From the NCBI GenBank assembly GCA_030635835.1, contig DAOVYB010000040.1, positions 1 through 10,735 of the forward strand: 10,735 nucleotides of DNA, given 5' to 3'. Both the position numbers and the translations under genes were made by a program. The notes under the pieces are model-generated. The model had not been told where the DNA came from. It did no database searches and saw nothing but the letters and a program-made list of their open reading frames with translations. Shown here one piece after another: positions 1 through 7,562 of this stretch (the stretch's first letter is position 1; the number at the start of each line of letters is the position of its first letter). This stretch comes from Gammaproteobacteria bacterium (lineage in GTDB: Bacteria; Pseudomonadota; Gammaproteobacteria; UBA6429).

Positions 1-425
1 AAAGAAATCCCGAGAAATAAATTAATTATGCCAAGCTGAATAAATAGCAGTCCCAGAATACTGGCGACAGTAATGAAATGCAGAATGCCAAAAAAGATCA
101 TGGCTTGCGGGAACATAACCCAGGTGCTCAAACTGACTAATGCAGAATATAAAATGAGTAGCATAAGCCGCTTTTGGAAACTTTTTTTGCGTAAACCGTG
201 ATAACTGGAAAGATATAAGCTGATGCCCATGACAGATAAAAATAATGACACGATCACAGTTCGAAAGTTAATCCAGAAAGCATCCTGAACAAAGTTTTGC
301 TCAATATAACCAAAATAATCCAGGTCATAGCTGAAGTGATAAATAAACATTAGCAGGATCGCAAAACCGCGAATGACATCAAGAATATCAAAATGATTTT
401 TTTTGTTTTGTTTTACCTTGTTCAT
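1..425 (-). CDS. DUF1624 / heparan-alpha-glucosaminide N-acetyltransferase-like membrane protein, 5' part only
   Basis: The minus-strand frame starts at the ATG complementary to 423-425 and runs off the left edge, so about 141 N-terminal codons are visible. An AAGAGAT stretch just upstream of the ATG can serve as ribosome binding site. The N-terminus (residues 13-38) carries the family signature: D-x2-RG-x-AILLM-x2-YHF-x-YDL-x2-FG. Hydrophobic segments follow at roughly 17-35, 55-75, 85-105 and 108-140, and FFGILHF sits at about 111-117. This fits the DUF1624 group of multi-spanning inner-membrane proteins related to HGSNAT, which in animals moves acetyl groups from cytosolic acetyl-CoA to glucosamine across a membrane. 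The bacterial substrate is not known from this sequence. It is divergent from amgK across a 178-bp gap. Family assignment is fairly sure; the function is not. Confidence 0.8.
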   Translation of the reverse strand, partial: MNKVKQNKKNHFDILDVIRGFAILLMFIYHFSYDLDYFGYIEQNFVQDAFWINFRTVIVSLFLSVMGISLYLSSYHGLRKKSFQKRLMLLILYSALVSLSTWVMFPQAMIFFGILHFITVASILGLLFIQLGIINLFLGIS

Positions 426-462
426 TTAATATCTCTTGTTAAATTTGCGATTTAATGCTCGG

Positions 463-491
463 CCGCATAAAAACTGCAGAATATTTGTCAA
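463..491 (-). promoter_or_regulatory. possible promoter for the DUF1624 gene
   Basis: On the minus strand a perfect TTGACA -35 hexamer lies at 491-486. About 16 bp further on is a poor -10 candidate, TATGCG. The site is about 40 bp upstream of the start codon. The weak -10 makes this tentative. Confidence 0.3.
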
Positions 492-523
492 GGAATAGAG
501 AATTCAAAGAAAAACATTATTAC

Positions 524-546
524 TTCGCGCCCTTTGCGATTCTGCG
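524..546. repeat. short GCG-rich motif, possible degenerate intergenic repeat
   Basis: Three related hexamers follow each other at 8-9 bp spacing: TTCGCG (524-529), TTTGCG (533-538) and TCTGCG (541-546). They stand in otherwise AT-rich intergenic DNA. The phrase resembles short dispersed intergenic repeats seen in many proteobacterial genomes, but there is no second copy in this window. No function can be assigned. Confidence 0.3.
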
Positions 547-574
547 TTAAATATATTTGTTAATCTTTACATTG

Positions 575-597
575 TATAATATGTTTTCTAACAGGAG
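575..597 (+). promoter_or_regulatory. -10 element and Shine-Dalgarno site of amgK
   Basis: A consensus TATAAT is at 575-580. No good -35 lies at normal distance; the best at 17 bp is TATATT (552-557). A strong AGGAG at 593-597 is 6 bp before the GTG at 604 and fixes that codon as the start of amgK. The ribosome binding site is well supported, the promoter less so. Confidence 0.5.
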
Positions 598-603
598 AAT
601 AAA

Positions 604-1572
604 GTGGATCAACGATTAGAACAACTGAAAGTTTGGTTAAATGAGAGTGGTATAACCTATCAGACTATTGCCCCTGCCTCAGCAGATGCCAGTTTTCGTC
701 GTTATTTTCGTATTACCGATGCACAAAACACTTATATTATTATGGATGCGCCGCCTGAAAAGGAAGACTGTCAGCCATTTATCCATATTGCAAAGTTACT
801 TCTCGGCTACGGTTTAAATGTGCCACAAATTTTGCAACAGGACTTAGAACAGGGTTTCCTTTTACTCAGTGATCTGGGTAATACCGTCTTTTTATCTGAG
901 TTGAATCAAGAGTCGGTTGATGAAATGTATACATCAGCAATGAAGCCGCTGTTGCTGATGCAAAAAAATAAAGCACCGGATCTGCCTGCTTATGACGAAC
1001 AGTTATTACTTAATGAGTTGTCTTTGTTTCCGGAATGGTATTTAACAAAACATTTGAATATCAATTTAACCCAGGAACAAAATAAAATCCTTGAGCAAAC
1101 ATTTTCTCAGCTAATTAATAATGCCTTAACGCAACCCCAGGTTTGTGTACATCGTGATTATCATTCACGAAACCTGATGGTAAATAACGCTAATCCTGAT
1201 GCGCCCGGTGTCATCGATTTTCAGGATGCGGTAATTGGGGCGGTCACTTATGATTTGGTTTCTTTATTAAAAGATTGTTATATCAGCTGGCCAAGGCAAC
1301 AAGTTGAGAACTGGGTGAAGTATTATCATGGTGAAGCAGAATCATCAGGTATTATTCAAAATGTGAGTTTTGATGAGTTTTTACGCTGGTTTGATTTAAT
1401 GGGATTACAGCGTCATTTAAAAGTGGCCGGTATATTTTCACGGCTTTATCATCGGGATGGCAAAGACGGTTATCTCAATGATATTCCTCTTACCATGGAT
1501 TACATTTTTGATGTGTTAAAACGTTATCCTGAATTTAAACCATTACAAATATTACTGGGTGAAATTCTTTGA
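604..1572 (+). CDS. amgK: N-acetylmuramate/N-acetylglucosamine kinase AmgK
   Basis: This is an aminoglycoside-phosphotransferase-fold kinase of 322 residues, close to the usual AmgK length. In known AmgK proteins it phosphorylates the anomeric hydroxyl of recycled MurNAc (and GlcNAc) in the cytoplasm, the first step of a route that returns MurNAc to UDP-MurNAc without passing through GlcNAc-6-P. Visible motifs are the N-terminal ASADASFRRYFR (26-36), the catalytic-loop HRDYHSRN (H183, D185, N190), and the metal-binding IDFQDA (D205, D208). The start is GTG, set by AGGAG six bases upstream; no ATG is better placed. Its stop codon overlaps the start of murU, so the two are almost certainly cotranscribed and translationally coupled. 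In pseudomonads this pair lies near lptD-surA; here a DUF1624 gene is upstream instead. The call rests on the motifs plus the MurU neighbour and is strong. Confidence 0.93.
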   Translation: MDQRLEQLKVWLNESGITYQTIAPASADASFRRYFRITDAQNTYIIMDAPPEKEDCQPFIHIAKLLLGYGLNVPQILQQDLEQGFLLLSDLGNTVFLSELNQESVDEMYTSAMKPLLLMQKNKAPDLPAYDEQLLLNELSLFPEWYLTKHLNINLTQEQNKILEQTFSQLINNALTQPQVCVHRDYHSRNLMVNNANPDAPGVIDFQDAVIGAVTYDLVSLLKDCYISWPRQQVENWVKYYHGEAESSGIIQNVSFDEFLRWFDLMGLQRHLKVAGIFSRLYHRDGKDGYLNDIPLTMDYIFDVLKRYPEFKPLQILLGEIL

Positions 1573-2237
1573 AAGCAATGATATTAGCAGCAGGTCGTGG
1601 TGAGCGCATGCGACCTTTAACCGACAATACACCTAAACCACTATTAGAAGTGGCGGGTAAAATGTTGATTGAATATCATTTAGAAAAATTAAAATCTGCA
1701 CAGGTTACTGATGTTATTATTAACCATGCATGGTTAGGCGAAAAAATTGAACAGGCATTAGGTGATGGTTCACGTTATGGTTTAAATATTCATTATTCTG
1801 CAGAACCAGAGGCATTAGAAACAGCAGGTGGAATTCTTAACGCTTTGCCTTTATTAGGTGATAATGCTTTTATCGTGATTAATGGAGACATTTTTTGTGA
1901 TTATGATATTTCATTATTACCAGCTTCGTTAAAGGGTTTAGCGCATTTGGTTTTAGTGAATAACCCACCACATAATCCAGACGGTGATTTTGTTTTAACG
2001 CCATCAGCTGCGGTTGAGCATTCAGGTGAAAATAAAAAAACCTTTAGTGGTATCGGTGTTTATCATCCCGATTTATTTAAAGATTACCCAAAGGGTAAGC
2101 TGGCTCTTGCGCCCGTTTTGCGTAAAGCAATGGAACAGCATAAGGTGAGTGGCGAATTGTATCAGGGAAGCTGGCATGACATTGGCACACCTGAAAGACT
2201 AACTGAGCTTGATCTATACTTAAAGAGTAGGCAATAA
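1569..2237 (+). CDS. murU: N-acetylmuramate alpha-1-phosphate uridylyltransferase MurU
   Basis: This 222-residue sugar-phosphate nucleotidyltransferase makes UDP-MurNAc from MurNAc-1-phosphate and UTP, directly after AmgK in the fosfomycin-bypass recycling pathway. The N-terminal nucleotide-binding signature LAAGRGERMRPLT is at 6-18, followed by TPKPL (21-25). The ETAGG segment is at 84-88, the metal-binding NGD at 105-107, KVSGE at 192-196 and WHDIGT at 202-207. These match Pseudomonas MurU closely in order and wording (recognised from memory). The start shown is TTG within a TTGA overlap with the amgK stop, giving the expected MKAMILAAG N-terminus. The ATG at 1578 is an alternative only three codons in. 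No separate Shine-Dalgarno site is visible, which fits translational coupling to amgK. Confidence 0.94.
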   Translation: MKAMILAAGRGERMRPLTDNTPKPLLEVAGKMLIEYHLEKLKSAQVTDVIINHAWLGEKIEQALGDGSRYGLNIHYSAEPEALETAGGILNALPLLGDNAFIVINGDIFCDYDISLLPASLKGLAHLVLVNNPPHNPDGDFVLTPSAAVEHSGENKKTFSGIGVYHPDLFKDYPKGKLALAPVLRKAMEQHKVSGELYQGSWHDIGTPERLTELDLYLKSRQ

Positions 2238-2264
2238 TTTTATAACTAATCCTAAGGACTTAAA

Positions 2265-4748
2265 ATGGGTGAGGAAATTCGTACAAGTAGTTTTAGTCAT
2301 ACAGATTTTAACCGTTTTAAAAAGTCCTTAGAAAAAGAAACTGCAATATTAGAAAGCTGGTTTAAAGAAAAAAAGTTTTCGTCTGTTTCTGGCCGCGCCG
2401 GATTTGAACTTGAATCCTGGCTGATTGATGAACAACTTCATCCTGCTCCCATCAATGAAACCTTTCTAAAAAATTTAGACAGTCCGCTTGCCAGCCCTGA
2501 ACTTGCAAATTTTAATGTTGAGGTAAACAGCACGCCCTGTGATTTAAGCGGTGATGCGTTAACGCAAATGCAGCATGAGTTAGATGAAACCTGGCAAACA
2601 TGTAAAAACACAGCTGAAGAATTGCATAGTGATATTGTTATGATCGGTATTTTGCCAACGCTGGAAAATGACATGTTAAGTCTGGCAAATATGTCCAAAA
2701 TGAAACGCTATCGTGCTTTAAACCGAGAAGTCTTACATCAACGTAAAGGCAAACCGCTGGTTTTTGATATTAATGGTGTTGAACATCTGCGTGTTACACA
2801 TCGTGATGTGATGATGGAAGCGGCAGCAACATCATTTCAAATTCATCTTCAGGTCAACCTGGATAATGCGGTTCGTTTTTTTAATGCCAGTATTGCTTTA
2901 ACCGGGCCATTACTGGCATTAAGCACAAATTCACCTTACCTGTTTGGAAAAGATCTCTGGGATGAAACGCGGATCCCCGTATTTGAACAGGCCGTTGCAG
3001 TGGGTGGTTATGACGGTGCGGCCTTTGGCCCTATACGCCGTGTTACCTTTGGTGATAGTTATATCCGTGAATCACTGTTTGAATGTTTTAAGGAAAATCT
3101 TGAACACTATCCTGTTTTGTTACCTGTTGAACTTGAAGAAGATGAAACACTTGCGCACTTGCGTTTGCATAACGGAACAATCTGGCGCTGGAACAGACCT
3201 TTGATTGGTTTTGATGAAAGCGGTGAACCGCATTTAAGGATTGAACAACGGGTGGTTCCGGCAGGCCCGACTACACTCGATGCCATTGCGAATGCGGCAT
3301 TTTATTATGGTACGGTAACGGCACTGGCGCAGTTAGATGAACCTATCGAAAATCAACTACCTCAAAGTAGTGCGCGTGATAATTTTTATGCCGCTGCCAG
3401 GTTAGGTTTGCGAAGTTCGCAACGCTGGATTAATGAAGAAGATATCAATGCACGCGATCTCATTCTGGATAAGCTTTTACCTTTAGCCTATCAGGGTTTA
3501 ACAACATTAGGTATTTCAACTGAAGACAGTGATAAGTATCTCGGCATTATTCATGAAAGGGTTAAGTCCGGTCAAAATGGCAGTACATGGCAACGTTTGT
3601 TTGTGAAAAAACATGGCCATGATATGAATGCATTAACTAAAGCCTATATTGAAAATCAAAATAGTGGTGAACCGGTGCATCGCTGGCATTATCAAAAGCT
3701 GGATAAACAAACCTCCAGCTTAACGGTGCTAGATGAAATACCCGATGGGTTATTAGAAGCAGATGCCAGGGATTTACATCAACATCTTAATGGGCCGACA
3801 CTCATTCGATTAAAGGGAAAACGTGATGATGTGCTGTTTGTTTCAGTGTTACTGCATGGGAATGAAACAACCGGCTGGGATGCGGCACGTAAATTATTAT
3901 TAAATTACGGCGAAGAAGCTTTGCCACGTAGTTTATATCTTTTCATTGGTAACGTGGTTGCTGCTGCAGAAGGATTGCGAGTGCTGCAAGGGCAGCAGGA
4001 TTTTAATCGTATCTGGAAAAAAAATAATACAACAGCAGAAGGCGCAATGGCGCAGGAGCTGCTGGCAATTCTTGCTTCGGTTCCATTATTCGCCGCGATA
4101 GATATTCATAATAATACAGGGCTTAATCCGCATTACGCCTGTATCAATGAACTTGATAGCCCATTTTTTCATCTTGCGAACTTATTTAGTCGAACCGTGG
4201 TGTATTTTAGACGGCCAGACAGTGTTTTGTCGCTGGCTTTATCTGAGTTATGTCCTGCAACCACCATTGAATGTGGCAAAGCAGAAGATGCACAGGGTCA
4301 GGAACATGCAGAGGAATTTATAAATGCCTGTCTTCATTTACAGGCCTTCCCTTCTCATGAAGTTGCTGAACATGATATTGATGTGTTTCATACAGTAGCA
4401 ACGGTAAAAGTGGCTGAAGGTGTTGATTTCGGCATTGAGAAAAACAATGCGTCGCTTAATTTTATTGGCGATATGGATCATTTAAATTTTCAGGAGATAG
4501 CCGCAGGTACGATTCTGGCGCAAGTGAATTGTGCGGATACAGCAAGTTTACTGGCCATTAATGAAGAAGGGAATGATGTGGTTAATGAGTATTTTTCCTG
4601 TGAAAAGGGAATTTTACGCTTTTCAGTGCCGCTGATGCCGTCGATGCTGACGCTGGATGAGAAAATTATTCGTCAGGATTGCCTTTGTTATTTGATGGAA
4701 CGACTCGATTACCACAAATTGAAGCAGGAACATGAACTGAACAAGTAA
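2265..4748 (+). CDS. GCS2-type glutamate-cysteine-ligase-like domain fused to an M14 aspartoacylase/succinylglutamate-desuccinylase-like domain
   Basis: One uninterrupted 827-residue frame holds two enzyme domains. Residues about 30-460 resemble the GCS2 (YbdK-like) ATP-dependent carboxylate-amine ligases. FELESWLID (47-55) supplies likely metal-binding glutamates E48 and E50, and RIEQRVVPAGPT (325-336) is the second family signature. Residues about 485-827 resemble zinc-dependent M14 amidohydrolases of the aspartoacylase/AstE type. HGNE gives zinc ligands H531 and E534, DFNR is at 579-582 (usually DLNR), and the third ligand is H615 in IDIHNNTG. A TIECG motif carries the probable catalytic E669. 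Every key M14 residue is present, so both halves look active. A ligase joined to an amide hydrolase suggests making and breaking (or remodelling) an amide of glutamate or a related acid. The substrate is unknown. AAGGA lies 6 bp before the ATG; no signal peptide, so cytoplasmic. It follows murU by 27 bp and is probably in the same operon. Confidence 0.82.
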   Translation: MGEEIRTSSFSHTDFNRFKKSLEKETAILESWFKEKKFSSVSGRAGFELESWLIDEQLHPAPINETFLKNLDSPLASPELANFNVEVNSTPCDLSGDALTQMQHELDETWQTCKNTAEELHSDIVMIGILPTLENDMLSLANMSKMKRYRALNREVLHQRKGKPLVFDINGVEHLRVTHRDVMMEAAATSFQIHLQVNLDNAVRFFNASIALTGPLLALSTNSPYLFGKDLWDETRIPVFEQAVAVGGYDGAAFGPIRRVTFGDSYIRESLFECFKENLEHYPVLLPVELEEDETLAHLRLHNGTIWRWNRPLIGFDESGEPHLRIEQRVVPAGPTTLDAIANAAFYYGTVTALAQLDEPIENQLPQSSARDNFYAAARLGLRSSQRWINEEDINARDLILDKLLPLAYQGLTTLGISTEDSDKYLGIIHERVKSGQNGSTWQRLFVKKHGHDMNALTKAYIENQNSGEPVHRWHYQKLDKQTSSLTVLDEIPDGLLEADARDLHQHLNGPTLIRLKGKRDDVLFVSVLLHGNETTGWDAARKLLLNYGEEALPRSLYLFIGNVVAAAEGLRVLQGQQDFNRIWKKNNTTAEGAMAQELLAILASVPLFAAIDIHNNTGLNPHYACINELDSPFFHLANLFSRTVVYFRRPDSVLSLALSELCPATTIECGKAEDAQGQEHAEEFINACLHLQAFPSHEVAEHDIDVFHTVATVKVAEGVDFGIEKNNASLNFIGDMDHLNFQEIAAGTILAQVNCADTASLLAINEEGNDVVNEYFSCEKGILRFSVPLMPSMLTLDEKIIRQDCLCYLMERLDYHKLKQEHELNK

Positions 4749-4754
4749 TTCGAT

Positions 4755-4782
4755 TTGTACCTTTTATATAGCTTGTTATAAT
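4755..4782 (+). promoter_or_regulatory. sigma70-type promoter before the TPR/YkuD genes
   Basis: TTGTAC (4755-4760) and a perfect TATAAT (4777-4782) are separated by 16 bp in the 71-bp gap after the fusion gene. Transcription would begin about 30 bp before the start codon at 4820. This suggests the TPR, YkuD and small membrane protein genes can be expressed apart from amgK-murU. Confidence 0.6.
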
Positions 4783-4819
4783 TATTGCAGGTATTTAGAT
4801 AATTATCAGGGAATTACAG

Positions 4820-5773
4820 ATGGTAAATAGCTTGTTTCGAAAAAGTATTTTCGTTATTGCTTTATTGTCCTTCACTTCAAGTCTCAGTTTTGCTGCTGCT
4901 GAAAATGAAATGGCACAAAAATTTGCAGAGGCGCAACACCTTGCAGCACAAGGCCAGTTGAGCGACGCTATATCTGCTTACCAGTCCCTTATTCACGCTT
5001 TCCCCGGCTTTCCTGAAGCATATAACAACCTTGCAGCACTTTATTTAAAGCAAAAAAACACCCAAAAGGCTAAAGCAACGCTTGATCAGGGTTTGCGAGC
5101 GCATAAAGGTTATGGAGCATTATATGAAAACCTCACCACAATAAATGTTGCGATGGCAAGAGAGGCCTATAGCAAGGCACTTCAAATAGATTTAAAACCT
5201 GCTGCAATCAGCATCGCTTCTGTTTCATTAGAAGACAACAAACAAAGTCATAATAAAAATGCGTCTACAGAGACTAAAGTGAATGAAGAGGTTGTAACTG
5301 AACCGCAAAAATCTGAAGAAACGATATCAGCGGAGCAGGTTGTAAACGAAGTTGTTGAACAAGCTAAGCTAGATGTCAAAGTAGAAACACCTGTTATTCA
5401 GACGAAGGTGATAACATCAGTTGAGCAAGTAAAAAATAATGAATCACTCGAAACGGTATTAAATGCATGGTCTGCAGCATGGTCTGCACAGGCGGTTGAT
5501 ATCTATTTATCTTTTTATCATAAGCAATATGAACCCTCGAATGGTTTGTCACGTAAGAGCTGGTTGCAGTCACGGCGCTATCGATTAAAAAAACCAAGTT
5601 GGATAAAAGTAGCCTTATCAGAATTAAATATTGAAAAAAATACCGGCAAGCAGGCCGTAGTGAATTTTAAACAGTCATATCAGTCGAATGGATTTCATGA
5701 TGTAAGCAATAAACAAATGGTTTTACTTTACACCAATAATGGCTGGCGAATTTTTCAGGAAAAGAGTCTTTAA
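4820..5773 (+). CDS. secreted TPR protein with C-terminal NTF2-like (Csd6/Cds6-type) domain
   Basis: The 317-residue product starts with a Sec signal peptide: basic N-terminus, hydrophobic core at about 9-22 and small residues (SFAAA) near 23-27 for cleavage. It should act in the periplasm. Two TPR-like helix pairs span about 31-98 (LAAQGQLSDAISAYQSLI, then EAYNNLAALYLKQKN). A low-complexity linker rich in Glu, Val and Lys covers about 135-208. The last 110 residues (208-317) form a compact alpha+beta domain. It aligns with the C-terminus of the next gene's product through a shared W-x(4)-W spacing, LSEL-x-I, Q-x-Y-x-SN-x-F and W-x-I. AGGGA at 4808-4812 supports the ATG. The next gene begins 6 bp after the stop, implying cotranscription. 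A likely role is partner or positioning factor for the YkuD enzyme; this is inference from the shared domain and position. Confidence 0.75.
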   Translation: MVNSLFRKSIFVIALLSFTSSLSFAAAENEMAQKFAEAQHLAAQGQLSDAISAYQSLIHAFPGFPEAYNNLAALYLKQKNTQKAKATLDQGLRAHKGYGALYENLTTINVAMAREAYSKALQIDLKPAAISIASVSLEDNKQSHNKNASTETKVNEEVVTEPQKSEETISAEQVVNEVVEQAKLDVKVETPVIQTKVITSVEQVKNNESLETVLNAWSAAWSAQAVDIYLSFYHKQYEPSNGLSRKSWLQSRRYRLKKPSWIKVALSELNIEKNTGKQAVVNFKQSYQSNGFHDVSNKQMVLLYTNNGWRIFQEKSL

Positions 5774-5779
5774 ATTCTT

Positions 5780-7102
5780 ATGATGGTTAAACGCATCTCT
5801 TTATATTTATGTTTAAGTGCGATGCTTTCAGTCACTGTTGCTGAAGATATGCAGCTGGCAAAATTATCTGAACCTGATAACAGTTATATTAACCCATCTA
5901 CTTCCGGTGAAATTAGTTCAGTACTAAGCAAGCTTGAAAAACGTTTGCGTATTTATCCTAAAGATTATGAAGCTGAACTTCTAAAAGCAATTTTATTTTT
6001 TAAGTCAGGAAAGTTAGATACTGCATTAGATGTGCTGGATAAGCTGATAAAGAAAGTACCGGATTTTCAGTTAGCCTATTTATTAAAAGGTGACCTGTTG
6101 TTATCAAGATATAGTGGTATGAATAACAAAGCTCAAACACCCTTATTGGCATCAATCATTCCTGCTCTTGCAAAGGATAAAAAGCAACAACTTACACGTT
6201 TAAGAGAAGAAGCCCGACTTCGTTTACGCGCCTTATTAAATAATAATAAAAGAAACACTTGGCCAAGACAGATTCTTGCTTTAGGTGCGTCAGTAAAAAA
6301 AGCATTATTGATAGATAAGAAAGCCAATCGTTTATATGTTTTTACCCGACAGGAGTCAGGTGACTTACTTGAAGAAGTTAATGATTATTATATTACGACA
6401 GGTAAACTGATTGGTGATAAGAGTGTGAAAGGTGACTTACGTACACCTGAAGGTGTGTACTTTGTTACCTCATGGATAGGTCCGGATAAATTACCAGATA
6501 AATATGGCAGTGGTGCATTCCCGGTAAACTATCCGAATGAGCTGGATAAACGTAACGGAAAAACGGGTTATGGCATATGGTTGCATGGTACAGATAAAGG
6601 TTATTACAGTCGGCCACCGCGTGATAGTGAAGGTTGTGTCGTATTAACAAATATTGACCTTAAAGCACTTAAAAGTGAGATCAAACCAGGTATTACACCG
6701 GTAGTGATTACCGATAAAGTTGAATGGATTGATTATGCCAGCTGGAAAAAAGAAAAACAGTCAATCTTAAATGCAGTCGAAGACTGGCGTGTTGACTGGG
6801 AAAGTATGAATGTGAATAAATACTTATCGCATTATGGTGAAGATTTCTGGAGCTCATCACATGATTTAAAAAGCTGGTCAGCACGTAAACGTTTATTAGC
6901 AAAAAATAAAACCTACCAGTCTGTTAAGTTGTCTGAATTATCAATCCTGGTTTATCCAAAAAAATCTAAAGATAAAAGACAAATTGCAGTTGTACGTCTG
7001 CATCAGGATTACAAATCAAATAATTTTAAAAGCGAAATATATAAACGATTATATTTAAGTAAGACAGAAGAAAACTGGAAAATTCTTTACGAAGGTCGTT
7101 GA
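5780..7102 (+). CDS. periplasmic YkuD-family L,D-transpeptidase/carboxypeptidase with TPR-like N-terminus and NTF2-like C-terminus (Csd6/DpaA-like)
   Basis: This 440-residue protein has a short signal peptide (hydrophobic 5-20, VAE near 20-22), TPR-like helices at about 45-110, and a YkuD catalytic domain at about 174-312. A C-terminal NTF2-like domain covers about 327-440. Catalytic landmarks are GDLRTPEGVYFVT (218-230), WLHGT with H269, and SEGCV with the nucleophile C286. YkuD enzymes form 3-3 peptidoglycan crosslinks, attach or release lipoprotein, or trim tetrapeptides. The YkuD plus NTF2-like layout recalls Helicobacter Csd6 and Campylobacter Pgp2, which are L,D-carboxypeptidases affecting cell shape, and the TPEGVY wording also recalls YafK/DpaA. 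Transpeptidase and carboxypeptidase cannot be told apart here. ATG codons at 5780 and 5783 are both possible starts; only a weak, distant AAGAG precedes them, consistent with coupling to the TPR gene. Confidence 0.87.
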   Translation: MMVKRISLYLCLSAMLSVTVAEDMQLAKLSEPDNSYINPSTSGEISSVLSKLEKRLRIYPKDYEAELLKAILFFKSGKLDTALDVLDKLIKKVPDFQLAYLLKGDLLLSRYSGMNNKAQTPLLASIIPALAKDKKQQLTRLREEARLRLRALLNNNKRNTWPRQILALGASVKKALLIDKKANRLYVFTRQESGDLLEEVNDYYITTGKLIGDKSVKGDLRTPEGVYFVTSWIGPDKLPDKYGSGAFPVNYPNELDKRNGKTGYGIWLHGTDKGYYSRPPRDSEGCVVLTNIDLKALKSEIKPGITPVVITDKVEWIDYASWKKEKQSILNAVEDWRVDWESMNVNKYLSHYGEDFWSSSHDLKSWSARKRLLAKNKTYQSVKLSELSILVYPKKSKDKRQIAVVRLHQDYKSNNFKSEIYKRLYLSKTEENWKILYEGR

Positions 7103-7132
7103 TTTATTGATAGTGGACAAGAGAGATTATAA

Positions 7133-7531
7133 ATGATTGGTCAATTGTTAAGTGCTCTACTAAAAAATAAAGATAAAAACTCATCAATGAATGAAGCTGA
7201 ACTTGCTAGTATGACTAAGCTTATCGAGGCTTCTGATGCAGCTTTACCAAAGATTTTTCTATTATTTATTGCTATGTTTATTTTACCCTTTTTTATGTTT
7301 TTTACGATGACAGCTATTGGTTTGATTGTATTTACATTGATAAGTTATTTTGGTGATATCAGTGAGTTAGCCAGTAAGAATGATTTCCCGGAAGATATAG
7401 AATTTTATTTTATTTTAGGTGGGGTTGCCGCCAGTACTTTGTCTTTTGTTTCGTTTAAAGCATTGAAGTTTATTTGGGGTAAATTAAATCAGGTGAAGAT
7501 CAAGGAAGAAGAATTAAAGTTAAAGCTTTAG
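7133..7531 (+). CDS. small hypothetical membrane protein
   Basis: I do not recognise this 132-residue protein. It has an N-terminal soluble, probably helical stretch (1-39), a long hydrophobic segment at 40-73 that could be one long or two short membrane helices, an acidic loop (74-90), a second membrane helix at about 91-114, and a charged Lys/Glu-rich tail (115-132). There is no signal peptide cleavage site, so it is probably an inner-membrane protein. GAGAG about 7 bp upstream supports the ATG. It follows the YkuD gene by 30 bp on the same strand and may share its transcript. The size and hydrophobic pattern could suggest a holin, but no phage genes lie nearby. It is the last gene before a convergent junction. 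Confidence 0.65.
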   Translation: MIGQLLSALLKNKDKNSSMNEAELASMTKLIEASDAALPKIFLLFIAMFILPFFMFFTMTAIGLIVFTLISYFGDISELASKNDFPEDIEFYFILGGVAASTLSFVSFKALKFIWGKLNQVKIKEEELKLKL

Positions 7532-7562
7532 CGGTATAAAGTATAATTTAATTTTTGTATTT

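Noticed and set aside
2438..2698. Minus-strand 86-codon frame inside the GCS2-M14 gene
   Set aside because: It is a shadow of the plus-strand gene, whose family motifs run through the same bases.
7133..7531. Holin or prophage remnant
   Set aside because: Only size and hydrophobicity suggest it; no endolysin, phage structural gene or attachment site is seen.
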